This document shows positions 15,540 through 24,891 of a DNA stretch of 64,000 bases, one piece after another; the first letter of the stretch is position 1; each line of letters opens with the position of its first letter. This DNA comes from Paraburkholderia fungorum (GTDB taxonomy: Bacteria; Pseudomonadota; Gammaproteobacteria; Burkholderiales; Burkholderiaceae). The notes below the pieces were generated by a model that was not told the origin of the DNA, searched no databases, and worked only from the letters and a program-made list of their open reading frames with translations. The position numbers and the translations under genes were made by a program. Location of the stretch: contig NZ_MCAS01000004.1 of NCBI RefSeq assembly GCF_003610895.1, positions 186,001 to 250,000 on the forward strand, written 5' to 3'.

Positions 15540-17303
15540 ATGAGACTGACCACTAAAGGCCTGTTGCTGATCGCAATTCCGGCTTTCTTCGAACTGGCGC
15601 TATTGTCCGGCCTGGTCAAGGCGCAGTCCGACGCGGCGCTCGCCGAGCAGTGGGCTATCCATAGCGAAGACGTGCTGCGCCAGACCACCGCGATTCTCGA
15701 TCCGGTGCTGGGTGAGTCCGTGGCGCTGCGCGGCGCGGTGCTTACCAACGACACACGCTTCACAACGCCGGTCACGCTGTGGATGGACGTCGACCGCCGC
15801 ATCGATCAACTGGCCGAACTGGTTGCCGACAACCCGGCGCAAGTCGAGCGCGTGGTGCAGGTGCGCCAGGCGGTGCAGGGATATCGCCAATGGTCGGACC
15901 GCGTTCAGGACATGCTGCATTCGGGGCGGCGGCGCGATCTGCTCGATCGCTTTCGCGACCTGAGCACGGCCGACGTGCTCGACCGCTTCCGTCAGCAGGT
16001 GCTGGCCTTCCAGAGCGAGGAGCGGCGTCTCGACACGTTGCGCTCGAGCGTCGCCGGCGCCGCGCGCGAACGCCAGCAGATGCTGGTCGTCGCGGCTGTG
16101 TTTGGCTCCTTGCTGTTCGTCGCGCTGGCTGTCTGGTTGTTCACGCGCGGCGTGCGCGGACGGCTCGCGCTCCTGTCCGATAACGCCGGGCGCCTCGCGG
16201 GCAACGAACCGCTGGCGCCGATCGGTCCGGGCCGCGATGAAATCGCCCGGCTCGATCTGACCTTGCATGAAACCAGCCGCCGTCTGCTCGAAGCCGAGCG
16301 CATTCAGGCGCGTTTCCAGGCCGATCTCGCGCGCCGCGCCGGTGAACTGGCGCGCATCAACGAGACCTTGCGGCAGCAGACCCAGGAAAACGAAATGTTC
16401 ATCTACAGCGTGTCGCACGACTTGCGTGCGCCGCTGGTGAATCTGCAGGGTTTCTCGAAAGAACTGACGCGCGCCTGCGACGATCTGCGTGCGGTGCTGC
16501 GCCAGTCGTCGCTCGCGGCGCAACCAAGGCAACGCATCGAACAGGTGGTGGACGAGGATATCGGCGAGGCCTTGCACTTTCTGCAGACGGCCGTGTTGCG
16601 GGCCTCTCATATCATCGACGCGCTGTTGCGGCTGTCGCGCGTCGGCCGGGTCGAGTACCGGCAGCAAAAGGTCGAAGTGCGCGATATCGTGCCGCGCGTG
16701 GTCGATGCCATGCAGGGGTCGATCCGCGCCCGCCGGGCGCATGTGATCGTCGACGAATTGCCGGCGGTGTGGGGCGACCCGACCGCGCTTGAACAGGTGT
16801 TCGCGAACCTGATCGGCAATGCGGTCAATTATCTGGACCCGGCGCGCGAAGGCCTGATCGAAATCGGTACGACGCCGGCGCCGCCGGGCGTGCATTCGCT
16901 ACGGATTTTCTACGTCCGGGACAATGGCCTGGGCATTCCGGCGGTGGCGCTGCCGAGGCTTTTCAACGCGTTCCAGCGGCTGCACGGCAATGTGGCGGCG
17001 GGCGAGGGCATCGGTCTTGCGCTTGTGCGGCGCGTGGTGGAGCGCCATGGCGGACGGGTGTGGGCGGAGTCGAAAGAGGGGACGGGCACGACGTTTTATC
17101 TGTCGCTGCCCGAAGCCGCGGCGCGAACCGCGCAGCGGTCTGCCGAAGTGCCTGCCACGCCGGCGGAGGGTACTCACGCGGCGCGTGGGGGACGCGAAGT
17201 GCGCGCGGACCTCGGGGAGCGTGATGGCGCGGGTTCAGGTGGTGTGGGTCGTGGCGGTGCGGCGCAAATTACCAACGCCGAACCCGGCATCAGTACGCGG
17301 TAA
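15540..17303 (+). CDS. Sensor histidine kinase with CHASE3-like periplasmic domain
   Basis: Membrane sensor kinase of 587 residues. A first membrane helix (LLLIAIPAFFELALLSGLV, about 8-26), a periplasmic helical region (about 30-180) like CHASE3 domains, a second helix (about 182-202), a HAMP-like linker, a coiled coil, then the HisKA box SVSHDLRAPL with phospho-acceptor His293, and an HATPase domain containing DNGLGIP and GEGIGLALVRRVVERHGG. A disordered tail of about 60 residues follows. The ATG at 15540 begins next to the first helix; 15501 is an alternative. No response regulator gene is adjacent, so the partner is elsewhere. Its signal is unknown. Confidence 0.88.
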   Translation: MRLTTKGLLLIAIPAFFELALLSGLVKAQSDAALAEQWAIHSEDVLRQTTAILDPVLGESVALRGAVLTNDTRFTTPVTLWMDVDRRIDQLAELVADNPAQVERVVQVRQAVQGYRQWSDRVQDMLHSGRRRDLLDRFRDLSTADVLDRFRQQVLAFQSEERRLDTLRSSVAGAARERQQMLVVAAVFGSLLFVALAVWLFTRGVRGRLALLSDNAGRLAGNEPLAPIGPGRDEIARLDLTLHETSRRLLEAERIQARFQADLARRAGELARINETLRQQTQENEMFIYSVSHDLRAPLVNLQGFSKELTRACDDLRAVLRQSSLAAQPRQRIEQVVDEDIGEALHFLQTAVLRASHIIDALLRLSRVGRVEYRQQKVEVRDIVPRVVDAMQGSIRARRAHVIVDELPAVWGDPTALEQVFANLIGNAVNYLDPAREGLIEIGTTPAPPGVHSLRIFYVRDNGLGIPAVALPRLFNAFQRLHGNVAAGEGIGLALVRRVVERHGGRVWAESKEGTGTTFYLSLPEAAARTAQRSAEVPATPAEGTHAARGGREVRADLGERDGAGSGGVGRGGAAQITNAEPGISTR

Positions 17304-17325
17304 TCATTACGCGCTGATCATTACA
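17288..17325. repeat. 14-bp direct repeat joining two convergent gene ends
   Basis: ATCATTACGCGCTG and ATCATTACACGGTA follow each other across the tail-to-tail junction of the kinase gene and the small membrane gene. On the minus strand this duplicates a TAATGA stop block. Confidence 0.55.
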
Positions 17326-17644
17326 CGGTAAAGAGCCGGCGTGATTTGAGCAGTTTGCTGCCGCGAATCGACCAGTAGCAGCCGCAGCAGGTCAGGACCG
17401 CAACGCCGGTCAGCGCTTCGAGCGGCGCCGGGTGCAGGCCGGGCAGGCCGTCGAGCGCGAACAGGCCGCGCGCGGCGATCAACAACGCCGCCCATAACGC
17501 GAACGCCGCTTGTACCAGCATGCGCGTACCCGCCAGACGCCGCGCGCGGTTTTCTCGCGACCAGTTGGCCCGTGTGCGCGCGCAGAAAAAAGCAATGGCC
17601 ATCAGTGTGACGGCGAGGATGACGATCCAGTCAGTCAGTTCCAT
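17321..17644 (-). CDS. Small membrane protein, unknown function
   Basis: Protein of 107 residues starting MELTDWIVILAVTLMAIAFF at ATG 17644, preceded by GGGAG. The longer frame up to 17824 overlaps the next gene and has no family character. Three hydrophobic stretches are visible (about 7-21, 43-60, 72-88) with basic loops between them, and a CCGCYW cluster in the last. I do not recognise a family. It lies between the kinase gene and the DJ-1 gene on the opposite strand to the kinase, 131 bases from the DJ-1 stop, so it may be co-transcribed with DJ-1. Confidence 0.65.
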   Translation of the reverse strand: MELTDWIVILAVTLMAIAFFCARTRANWSRENRARRLAGTRMLVQAAFALWAALLIAARGLFALDGLPGLHPAPLEALTGVAVLTCCGCYWSIRGSKLLKSRRLFTV

Positions 17645-17775
17645 CGAAAAAGGCTCCCAAGTCAACCGGCGACTATAGGAAAGTCTTTCGCTGAGAACTA
17701 TCGGACTAGTCTCAAATGGAGAGGTGTTTTGGCACGCGCACATGGCCGTGAGGGCCATGTGCGCGTGCCTTGCGA

Positions 17776-18357
17776 TCAGAGTTCGATGCGGGTGCCGAGC
17801 AGCACGAGGAATTGACGCAGCCACTCAGGATGAGCAGGCCACGCGGGCGCGGTCACGAAATTGGCGTCGGTGATCGCCGCGTCGACCGGAATGTCGGCAT
17901 ATTCGCCACCGGCCAGTTTGACTTCGGGCGCGCAGGCCGGGTAGGCGGAAATGCGCTTGCCGCGAATCACGTCGGCGGCGGCCAGCAGTTGCGCCGCGTG
18001 GCAGATCGCTGCGATCGGCTTGCCCGCTTCGGCGAACTGCCGCACCAGTTCGATGACCTTGTGATTGAGCCGCAGATACTCGGGCGCGCGGCCGCCTGCG
18101 ATCGCCAGCGCGTCGTATTGACGGGAGTCGGCGTCGTCGAACGTTGCATTGAGCGTGAACTGGTGGCCAGGCTTTTCTGTGTAGGTCTGGTCGCCTTCGA
18201 AATCATGAATGGCCGTCTTGATTTTCTCGCCGGCCTTCTTGTTCGGACAGACCGCGTCCACCACGTGGCCGACGGCCTGTAGCGCCTGAAACGGCACCAT
18301 CGTTTCGTAATCCTCGGCGAAGTCGCCGGTCAGGAACAGAATCTTCTTTGCTGCCAT
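17776..18357 (-). CDS. DJ-1/PfpI family protein
   Basis: Soluble class I glutamine amidotransferase-like protein of 193 residues. The nucleophile elbow is [10 protein letters not shown] with Cys119, and the conserved acidic residue lies in the GDFAEDYE stretch (about 11-18). ATG 18357 follows GGAGG; an in-frame ATG at 18378 is less suited. Relatives include stress-response chaperone/deglycase-type proteins and PfpI-like peptidases, so the exact activity cannot be stated. It is monocistronic or leads the small membrane gene. Confidence 0.88.
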   Translation of the reverse strand: MAAKKILFLTGDFAEDYETMVPFQALQAVGHVVDAVCPNKKAGEKIKTAIHDFEGDQTYTEKPGHQFTLNATFDDADSRQYDALAIAGGRAPEYLRLNHKVIELVRQFAEAGKPIAAICHAAQLLAAADVIRGKRISAYPACAPEVKLAGGEYADIPVDAAITDANFVTAPAWPAHPEWLRQFLVLLGTRIEL

Positions 18358-18448
18358 CGCATGCCTCCAGTTGAACAACGGAATACATCGAGCGGGCAGT
18401 CAGTCTACTCCAACGCGTTTGACAGAACCGCGACGAACAGGCGCTGCC

Positions 18449-18508
18449 GGCACGCCGGGCGGATCGGCAAACGAGTCGGCAAGTGGATCGGGAAACTACT
18501 GAGAAAAC
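18449..18508. repeat. 12-bp degenerate tandem repeat, 4-5 units
   Basis: Units GGATCGGCAAAC (18461-18472), GAGTCGGCAAGT (18473-18484) and GGATCGGGAAAC (18485-18496) follow each other, flanked by weaker copies. The array lies in the 253-base divergent region between the DJ-1 gene and the binding-protein gene. Confidence 0.65.
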
Positions 18509-18610
18509 AGTTTGCCCGTGGAAAGCAATCAGAAGGGCGCCCTTATTTATACTGCCTCGCATGCCAAAGCCTGCCCTGACAGGCGCTGTTTCAACCGTGA
18601 GGAGACAGGA

Positions 18611-19645
18611 ATGCAGCGTCACCCCGCAACCCTGATCCGCGTACTGTTCTGCGTCGTGGCGCTGATGGCGGCACGCTTCGTGAGCGCGCAACCCATTGTG
18701 CTGATGACCGGGGGTGCCGCAAAACTGATTTATCTGCCGGTGATTCTTGCAGACCAGCTCGGTTATTTTCGCCGCGAGGGGCTCGATGTGCGCGTAGTGT
18801 CCGCGCCCGCCGGCATCGATACGTCGACGGAACTCGTGGCGGGCGCGATACAGGGCGCGGTCGGTTATTACGATCACACGATCGAGCTGCAGGGCCGCGG
18901 TCTGGATGTGCAGTCGGTCGTCGTGCTGGGCCAGTCCGCCGGTCTCATCGAACTTGGGCGGCGCGGCGGGGCCATGGCGACGATGGCCGATGCGAAAGGG
19001 CGCCGGCTCGGCGTAACCGGTTTCGGATCGTCGACGTATTTCCTGACGCGCTACCTCGTCGAACGCGCGGGCGTGCCGTCGGGCGAGTACACGGTCGTGC
19101 CGCTCGCCAACGAGTCCGCGTTCGAGCAGGCGATTGTCGACGGCAAGGTCGATGCGGGCATGATCGAAGAGCCGACTGCGACACGCATGCTGACCCGGCT
19201 CGAAGCCACGCCGCTCGTCGACATGCGCAGCGTGAAAGACACGCGCGCGCAACTGGGCGGGGCGTACGCGGGCGCGTGTCTCTACATGCAGCGCGACTGG
19301 ATCGACGCCCACGAGGACGCGACGGCGCGGCTGGTGCGTGCCGTGCGTGAGGCGCTGCATTTCATCCAGACGCATGACGAAGCCGCTATCGCCGCCGTTG
19401 TACCCGCAGGAATCCGGGGTGACGACCCGGCGCTTTACCGGCAGGCGCTGGCGATTGCGAAACCGGCGTATTCGCCGACCGGCCTGATGCCGGCGGACGC
19501 ACCCTCGACCGTGCTGGCGGTGCTGGCCCGCGCCAACCCCGAGATATCGGAGCGGCACATCGACCTCGCGCGCACCTATACCAACCGCTTCGTCGCGGCT
19601 GCCCCCGCGGGCGCCCCGGACGACCGGGCCGCAGGGTCGCACTGA
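18611..19645 (+). CDS. Orphan NMT1/SsuA-type periplasmic binding protein
   Basis: Exported binding protein of 344 residues with a Sec signal (VLFCVVALMAARFVSAQP, cleavage near SAQ). The mature part resembles NMT1/THI5-like binding proteins: LPVILADQLGYFRREGLDV and the GRRLGVTGFGSSTYF hinge. ATG 18611 follows GGAGACAGGA; the longer frame from 18512 has no such site. No permease or ATPase gene is next to it, so it either serves a transporter encoded elsewhere or acts as a sensor. Next comes a quinone oxidoreductase gene 44 bases on, probably in the same transcript. Confidence 0.85.
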   Translation: MQRHPATLIRVLFCVVALMAARFVSAQPIVLMTGGAAKLIYLPVILADQLGYFRREGLDVRVVSAPAGIDTSTELVAGAIQGAVGYYDHTIELQGRGLDVQSVVVLGQSAGLIELGRRGGAMATMADAKGRRLGVTGFGSSTYFLTRYLVERAGVPSGEYTVVPLANESAFEQAIVDGKVDAGMIEEPTATRMLTRLEATPLVDMRSVKDTRAQLGGAYAGACLYMQRDWIDAHEDATARLVRAVREALHFIQTHDEAAIAAVVPAGIRGDDPALYRQALAIAKPAYSPTGLMPADAPSTVLAVLARANPEISERHIDLARTYTNRFVAAAPAGAPDDRAAGSH

Positions 19646-19689
19646 ACCTCGCTACCCCATTCTGTTTGCACATATCGGAGACTTTTGCC

Positions 19690-20679
19690 ATGCGAGCCAT
19701 CCAGATTCACGAGTACGGCGGCCCTGAGGTGCTTCGGCGCGTCGAGATCGAGGTGCCGAAGCCGTCGCCGGGCGAAGTGCTGGTGCGCGTCGTAACGGCA
19801 GGCATCAACTTCATGGACGTCCACACGCGCCAGGGCAAGTATCGCGATTCGCGCACGTACCCGGTGAGGATTCCGTGCACGCTCGGTATGGAAGGCGCGG
19901 GCGAAGTCGTCGAAGTGGGCGCGGACGTCACGTCGTGTCGCAAGGGCGACCGGGTGGCGTGGTGCATTTCGTGGGGCGCGTACGCCGAGTATGCGGTGGT
20001 GCCCGCTGCACGTCTCGCGAAACTGCCCGGCGGGATCGGCTACGACATCGCCGCTGCAGCGATTTTCCAGGGCTCGACTGCCCACTATCTGCTCGAGGAT
20101 GTCGCTCACATCGGGCCGGGCAGCACGTGTCTCGTGCATGCCGCCTCCGGCGGTATCGGCCAGTTGCTGGTGCAGCTCGCCAAGCGGCGCGGCGCACAGG
20201 TGTTCGCCACCACCAGTTCGCCCGACAAGGCAGCGCTCGCGAAATCGCGCGGCGCGGACCACGTGCTGATGTACGAGGACGGCGCGTTCGCCGATCGGGT
20301 CCGCGAGTTGACGCATGGCAGAGGCGTCGACGTCGTATTCGACGCGGTGGGCCGCACGACGCTGCGCGACAGCTTCCGGGCGACGCGAACCCGTGGCCTC
20401 GTCGTCAACTACGGCTCCGTCACCGGCCCGATGCGCGACTTCGATCCGTATGAACTGGGCGAGGCCGGTTCGCTCTTTCTCACACGGCCACGCCTCGCCG
20501 ACCATCTCGCCGATGGTGAAACAGTCCAGCGGCGCGCCGACGATATCTTCGACGCCATCCAGCAGGGCGCGCTGCGCGTGGAGATCAACGGCCGCTACAC
20601 GCTGGACACCGTCGAAGCGGCTCACGCGGCGCTCGAAGAACGCCGCCAGTCAGGCAAGGCCGTGATGGATATCGCCTAG
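19690..20679 (+). CDS. Quinone oxidoreductase, zinc-free MDR family
   Basis: NADPH-dependent medium-chain reductase of 329 residues. The N-terminal GroES-like domain contains GINFMDVHTRQGKY and GMEGAGEVVEVG; the nucleotide-binding domain contains HAASGGIGQLLVQLAKRRGA (AxxGGxG motif, about 150-170). The zinc-binding cysteines of alcohol dehydrogenases are absent. ATG 19690 follows CGGAGA and matches the family start; 19666 is an alternative. Such enzymes reduce quinones or unsaturated carbonyls. It probably belongs to the binding protein-symporter-TctDE cluster. Confidence 0.9.
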   Translation: MRAIQIHEYGGPEVLRRVEIEVPKPSPGEVLVRVVTAGINFMDVHTRQGKYRDSRTYPVRIPCTLGMEGAGEVVEVGADVTSCRKGDRVAWCISWGAYAEYAVVPAARLAKLPGGIGYDIAAAAIFQGSTAHYLLEDVAHIGPGSTCLVHAASGGIGQLLVQLAKRRGAQVFATTSSPDKAALAKSRGADHVLMYEDGAFADRVRELTHGRGVDVVFDAVGRTTLRDSFRATRTRGLVVNYGSVTGPMRDFDPYELGEAGSLFLTRPRLADHLADGETVQRRADDIFDAIQQGALRVEINGRYTLDTVEAAHAALEERRQSGKAVMDIA

Positions 20680-20690
20680 CCGCCCGGTCT

Positions 20691-20726
20691 ACCCAAACCC
20701 GTACCCAAACCCGCACCCACAGGAAC
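20691..20726. repeat. 12-bp repeat after the quinone oxidoreductase gene, 3 units
   Basis: ACCCAAACCCGT and ACCCAAACCCGC are tandem and almost identical, followed by the weaker ACCCACAGGAAC. The array lies between the reductase stop and the symporter start. Confidence 0.8.
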
Positions 20727-20793
20727 GATTGCCCGGCACACGCCACGCGTGCGCCGGTTGTCGAAACTCGTCCTTACGCTATCAGAGAGCATC

Positions 20794-22086
20794 ATGGAAC
20801 CAGCCATTACCCGTCGTCCGGAATCGCGGTTTCGAGCAGTTTTCCGCGTCGTCAGCGGCAACTTTCTCGAGATGTATGACTTTACGGTCTATGCCTATTA
20901 CGCCGGTGCGATCGCGCACACCTTCTTTCCCGCGGACAACGAATTCGTCTCGTTGCTGCTGGCGCTTTCCGTGTTCGGCGCGGGATTCCTCATGCGGCCA
21001 ATCGGTGCGCTGGTGCTGGGTGCGTACATCGACCGTCACGGGCGGCGCAAAGGCCTGATCCTGTCGCTCTCGCTGATGGCGGTCGGCACCGCTTGCGTCG
21101 CGCTGGTCCCGGGCTACGCGACGATCGGCATCGCGGCGCCCGTGATCGTGCTGATCGGGCGTCTTCTGCAAGGCTTCTCCGCAGGCGTCGAACTTGGCGG
21201 CGTGTCCGTCTATCTCGCGGAGATCGCGCCGCCCGGCAAACGCGGCTTCTTCTGTTCGTGGCAATCGGGCAGCCAGCAGGTCGCCGTCATCTTTGCGGCG
21301 TCGCTCGGCGTGCTGCTCAATCAACTGCTGCCCGCCAGCGAGGTGAGCGCGTGGGGCTGGCGCATCCCGTTCCTGATCGGCTGCCTGATCGTGCCGTTTC
21401 TGTTGTTCATTCGCCGTACGCTGCGTGAGACCGACGAGTTCGCGGCGCGCAAACACCATCCGCGATTCGGCGAAATCATGAAGTCGATGAGCGACAACGC
21501 AGGCCTGATCGTGATGGGCATGGGTCTCGTGGTGATGACCACCGCGTCGTTCTATCTGATCACGACCTACACGCCGACGTTCGGCAAAACCGTGCTGCAT
21601 CTGTCGGCTGTCGATTCGCTGGTCGTTACCGTCTGCGTGGGCATCTCGAACCTGATCTGGCTGCCGGTTTCCGGCGCGGTTTCCGATCGTGTCGGACGGC
21701 GTCCCATCCTGCTACTCTTCACCGTGCTCACCATGGCGACGTCGTATCCGGCGATGCGCTGGCTGGTCGCCGCGCCGTCGTTCGAGCGGCTCCTGCTGGT
21801 GGAACTCTGGTTTTCGGTGCTCTATGCGTGGTACAACGGCGCCATGGTGGTGGCGCTCACCGAGCTGATGCCGGCCCATGTGCGCACGACGGGCTTCTCG
21901 ATGGCTTACAGCCTCGCTACGCTGGTCGGCGGTTTCACGCCGGCCGTCTCGACCTCGCTGATCCACTTCACCGGGGACAAGGCCGCGCCCGGCGCATGGA
22001 TGGGCATGGCCGGATTGTGCGGCGCCGTGGCGACGCTGCTGCTTTACCGTTCGCGGCAGGCGCGCAACGGCTACAAGATGGCATAG
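20794..22086 (+). CDS. Metabolite:H+ symporter, citrate/tricarballylate-type MFS
   Basis: Twelve-helix transporter of 430 residues in the MHS branch of the major facilitator superfamily, matching the length of CitA-like citrate/proton symporters. Features: [15 protein letters not shown] in helix 1, the motif-A loop [13 protein letters not shown] (about 75-87), and [20 protein letters not shown] 20794 follows an AGAGAG site. Twelve bases later comes a response regulator of the type that controls tricarboxylate uptake, so a di- or tricarboxylate is the likely substrate, though related members carry other acids. Confidence 0.88.
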   Translation: MEPAITRRPESRFRAVFRVVSGNFLEMYDFTVYAYYAGAIAHTFFPADNEFVSLLLALSVFGAGFLMRPIGALVLGAYIDRHGRRKGLILSLSLMAVGTACVALVPGYATIGIAAPVIVLIGRLLQGFSAGVELGGVSVYLAEIAPPGKRGFFCSWQSGSQQVAVIFAASLGVLLNQLLPASEVSAWGWRIPFLIGCLIVPFLLFIRRTLRETDEFAARKHHPRFGEIMKSMSDNAGLIVMGMGLVVMTTASFYLITTYTPTFGKTVLHLSAVDSLVVTVCVGISNLIWLPVSGAVSDRVGRRPILLLFTVLTMATSYPAMRWLVAAPSFERLLLVELWFSVLYAWYNGAMVVALTELMPAHVRTTGFSMAYSLATLVGGFTPAVSTSLIHFTGDKAAPGAWMGMAGLCGAVATLLLYRSRQARNGYKMA

Positions 22087-22098
22087 CTTTTCTGGGCA

Positions 22099-22776
22099 AT
22101 GAGACTTCTGCTGATCGAAGATAACCGGCAACTCGCGCATTGGTTGTCGAAAACCTTGACCGACGAGGGTTTCCTCGTCGAGCACGCGCTCGACGGTGAA
22201 ACCGCCGAGGCGTTGCTGCGCGACGCGCGTTACGACGTCGTGCTGCTCGATCTGAACCTGCCGGGCATGTCAGGCAAGGCGCTGCTGCGCCGCATGCGCA
22301 AGAACGCCAACGAGACGCCCGTGCTGGTCCTGACCGCCACGGGCGATGTCGGCGAAAAGGTGATCTGTCTGAGTGAGGGCGCCGACGATTACGTCGTCAA
22401 GCCGTTCGACGACCGCGAACTCGTGGCGCGCATCAAGGTGCTGGCACGCCGGCATGCGCCCGCGCGCTCGAACCGCATCCGCTGCGGCACCTTGCTCTAC
22501 GACATGGACCGCCGCCAGTTCTTCGTCGACGATGAGCCGCTGTCGCTTACGCCGCGTGAGCATGCCGTGCTCGAAGCGCTCATCCTGCAAACGGGGCGCA
22601 CGGTGTCGAAGGCCGTGCTGGCCGAGGCCGTGACCGACAAGGATGCGCCGCCAAGCGGCGACGCGATCGAAATCTACGTGTCGCGCCTGAGAAAGAAGAT
22701 CGAGAAGAGCACGGCAGCGATCATCACGCTACGCGGGCTCGGCTATCTGCTGGAAAATGAAGAGCCGCAAGCGTAG
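22099..22776 (+). CDS. OmpR-family response regulator, TctD-like
   Basis: Two-domain regulator of 225 residues. The receiver domain has the acidic pair IEDN (6-9), phospho-acceptor Asp51 in VVLLDLNLPGMSG and Lys in VVKPFDDREL; the C-terminal winged helix ends ITLRGLGYLLE. It starts 12 bases after the symporter and overlaps the kinase gene by 20 bases, so all three are co-expressed. The pair resembles TctD/TctE, which controls tricarboxylate uptake, hence likely regulation of the adjacent symporter. Confidence 0.92.
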   Translation: MRLLLIEDNRQLAHWLSKTLTDEGFLVEHALDGETAEALLRDARYDVVLLDLNLPGMSGKALLRRMRKNANETPVLVLTATGDVGEKVICLSEGADDYVVKPFDDRELVARIKVLARRHAPARSNRIRCGTLLYDMDRRQFFVDDEPLSLTPREHAVLEALILQTGRTVSKAVLAEAVTDKDAPPSGDAIEIYVSRLRKKIEKSTAAIITLRGLGYLLENEEPQA

Positions 22777-24136
22777 CCTGCGCGCGCGGCTCCTGCTCTG
22801 GGTCATTGTGCCGATGACGGCATTCGGCCTCGTCGCGGGCTGGCTCACGCTCGCCAATGCGCGGCGCACGGCCGATCTGCTGCAAGATGCAGCGCTGCTC
22901 GCCGCCGCCCGCGTGATGGCCGCCGACGTGCGCTGGAGCGGCAACGATCTGGTCGCCTCCGTGTCGCCCAGCACGATCCAGATCGTCGGTACGCCACAAG
23001 GCGATCAGGTTTTCTATCGTGTCGAGATCGCGGGCGGCCCCGTCATCGCCGGGACTTCTGATTTTCCGCAGACACGCCCCACGGATTCGCCCGATTGGTA
23101 CGACGCACGCGTCTCGCAGATGCCGATACGCGCCGTCACGCTAAAGCGCCCAATGTACGACGCCGGCAGGATCGTCGACGTCGTGGTGTCGGTTGGGCGC
23201 ACGCAGATCGCGCGGGATGCGATGGTCGCCGCGCTGTGGAAACCGCAACTCGCGTATATCGTCAGCAGCATTGCGGCGGCGCTGGTGCTGGTCTGTGTAG
23301 GGCTGACGCTGGAACTGCGGCCGCTCGAAAGACTGGCGAAGGGCCTCGCCGCGCAGCCGTCGCTCACGCGGGTTCGAATCGATGCGGCCGATGTCCATGC
23401 CGAACTGCATCCGCTGATTGCCGCCTTCAATGCCTGTCTCGACATTATCGAACGGCAGGGATTGGCGCAGCGGCGTTTCATCGCCGATGCCGCGCATCAG
23501 ATCCGCACGCCGCTGACGCTGCTCGGGATGCAACTGCAATACGCACGGCGTCAGGGCAAGCTCGAAGAAGTGAGGGAAACGCTGCTGGCCATGCACCACA
23601 GCAACCGGGCGATGGTGTCGCTGATCAACCAGCTGCTGATGCTCGCGCAGGCCGAAGCGGCCGATTACACGGCGTTCGAAGGCGACGTTGTGGACGTGCG
23701 GGAAGTCACGGCACGCGCGATCGAGAAACTCGCGCTGGCTGCACGGCGGCGCGGTATCGAGCTCGTCGTCTCCATCGCGGCGCCGCTCTTCGTGACGGGG
23801 AGTGAGACGCTGCTTTCAGAAGTGCTGTCGAACATCCTCGACAACGCGATCCGGTACTCGCCCAAAGGCACGCAAGTCGCGATCGATGCCAGTCAGGCGG
23901 ACGGTTGGGTCAGCATCCATGTGCTCGACGGCGGGCCCGGCATTCCCGCGGCGTTGCGCGAGCGCGCATTTGAGCCGTTTTTTCGTGCCTCCGACGAAGA
24001 GGGCAGCGGGCTGGGACTCGCGATCGCGCGAGAGATCGTACGCGCGCACCGAGGAACGATTTCGCTCGAGGATGCGCCGGGCGGGCAGGGATTGCTGGTG
24101 AAGCTCAGCTTTCCGGCGAGCGAACCGGCCTCGTAA
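22757..24136 (+). CDS. Sensor histidine kinase, TctE-like
   Basis: Membrane kinase of 459 residues. Two membrane helices (about 10-32 and 165-185) enclose a periplasmic sensor region; HisKA box FIADAAHQIRTPL with His247; HATPase domain with NILDNAIRYSPKG and GSGLGLAIAREIVRAHRG. Partner of the overlapping regulator. The N-terminal layout fits the TctE/QseC group with a 2CSK-type periplasmic domain. The ligand is presumably the compound carried by the symporter. Confidence 0.92.
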   Translation: MKSRKRSLRARLLLWVIVPMTAFGLVAGWLTLANARRTADLLQDAALLAAARVMAADVRWSGNDLVASVSPSTIQIVGTPQGDQVFYRVEIAGGPVIAGTSDFPQTRPTDSPDWYDARVSQMPIRAVTLKRPMYDAGRIVDVVVSVGRTQIARDAMVAALWKPQLAYIVSSIAAALVLVCVGLTLELRPLERLAKGLAAQPSLTRVRIDAADVHAELHPLIAAFNACLDIIERQGLAQRRFIADAAHQIRTPLTLLGMQLQYARRQGKLEEVRETLLAMHHSNRAMVSLINQLLMLAQAEAADYTAFEGDVVDVREVTARAIEKLALAARRRGIELVVSIAAPLFVTGSETLLSEVLSNILDNAIRYSPKGTQVAIDASQADGWVSIHVLDGGPGIPAALRERAFEPFFRASDEEGSGLGLAIAREIVRAHRGTISLEDAPGGQGLLVKLSFPASEPAS

Positions 24137-24288
24137 GCGGTCCGCGAGGTCGCATCGATGCGCCGGCTGCCGGCCATCGCTGCCCGACAGGCGGCTCCAG
24201 GGGCGAGCCTTTGGCGCAACGGCGTATCATGGGCGCGTTTTCGCATGCGAAAGCCGCTCGATGCGGCTCATACCCAGCACATACCGAT

Positions 24289-24768
24289 ATGACTTTATCT
24301 ATTCGTTCACCGTTGTTGCGCCGCGTCGCCGTTGTCGCGCTTGTGTTCGGCGGCCTTGCGGCTTGTCAGAAGAATGATGCGTCGGCAGATCAGGTCGCCG
24401 GCAAGCTCAACGATGTAGCGCAGGCGGCCGGTCAGAAGCTCGATCAGGCGGCCAGCTACGTTGGCCAGCAGGTCGACGCGACCAAGGCCACCGCGCAGCA
24501 GAACCTGGATTCGGCGGCCTCCGCGCCGTCGATCAAGATCGATCCGGGCGCCTTGGCATCGACCGCGCAAGCCAACCTGCAAGGCGCGGCGAGCGCCGCG
24601 AATGCGCAGCTCGGCAAGGCGGCGGCGCTGACCGGCCAGGGTCTCGAGACGGCCGGGCGCAAGCTGCAGGAGTGGTCGGCGCAAAGTTCGGCGTCGGCGG
24701 CGGGCGGCTCGGCTTCCGCGTCGGCATCGGGCGATTCCAGCGATGCGCAAAAGCAGATGGACAAGTGA
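24289..24768 (+). CDS. Small alanine-rich lipoprotein, unknown function
   Basis: Protein of 159 residues with a lipoprotein signal: MTLSIRSPLLRRVAVVALVF followed by GGLAAC, lipidated Cys26. The mature part is rich in Ala, Gln, Lys and Ser, with repeated helical heptad-like segments (QVAGKLNDVAQAAGQKLDQA and further similar stretches) that suggest amphipathic coiled helices. ATG 24289 fits the signal; an upstream ATG at 24211 does not. Role unknown, perhaps an envelope-associated structural lipoprotein. Not coupled to its neighbours. Confidence 0.75.
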   Translation: MTLSIRSPLLRRVAVVALVFGGLAACQKNDASADQVAGKLNDVAQAAGQKLDQAASYVGQQVDATKATAQQNLDSAASAPSIKIDPGALASTAQANLQGAASAANAQLGKAAALTGQGLETAGRKLQEWSAQSSASAAGGSASASASGDSSDAQKQMDK

Positions 24769-24785
24769 GATGGCGCGCCGTGTGT

Positions 24786-24845
24786 CAGTCCGATTGACAA
24801 CCCGTTTGCCAGCCCGTTTGCCGGCTCATTTGACAGCCGGATTAA
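24786..24845. repeat. 12-bp degenerate tandem repeat, 5 units
   Basis: Units CAGTCCGATTGA, CAACCCGTTTGC, CAGCCCGTTTGC, CGGCTCATTTGA and CAGCCGGATTAA are contiguous. The array runs up to the Rrf2 operator, so it may form part of the promoter region of the regulator gene. Confidence 0.8.
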
Positions 24846-24869
24846 ATGTAATTACTATGGTTACACATT
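24845..24869. promoter_or_regulatory. Operator 1, before the Rrf2 gene
   Basis: AATGTAA, nine bases, then TTACACATT: an inverted repeat with the same core, spacing and internal ATGG/TGTGG bases as the site at 25464-25490. It lies 23 bases before the regulator start, as expected for autoregulation. Confidence 0.75.
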
Positions 24870-24891
24870 GTCGTTGCCGGGCAGGTTTGCT

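Noticed and set aside
17321..17824. Longer 167-residue version of the small membrane protein
   Set aside because: The extra 60 residues overlap the DJ-1 gene end and lie upstream of a good ribosome site at the inner ATG (17644).
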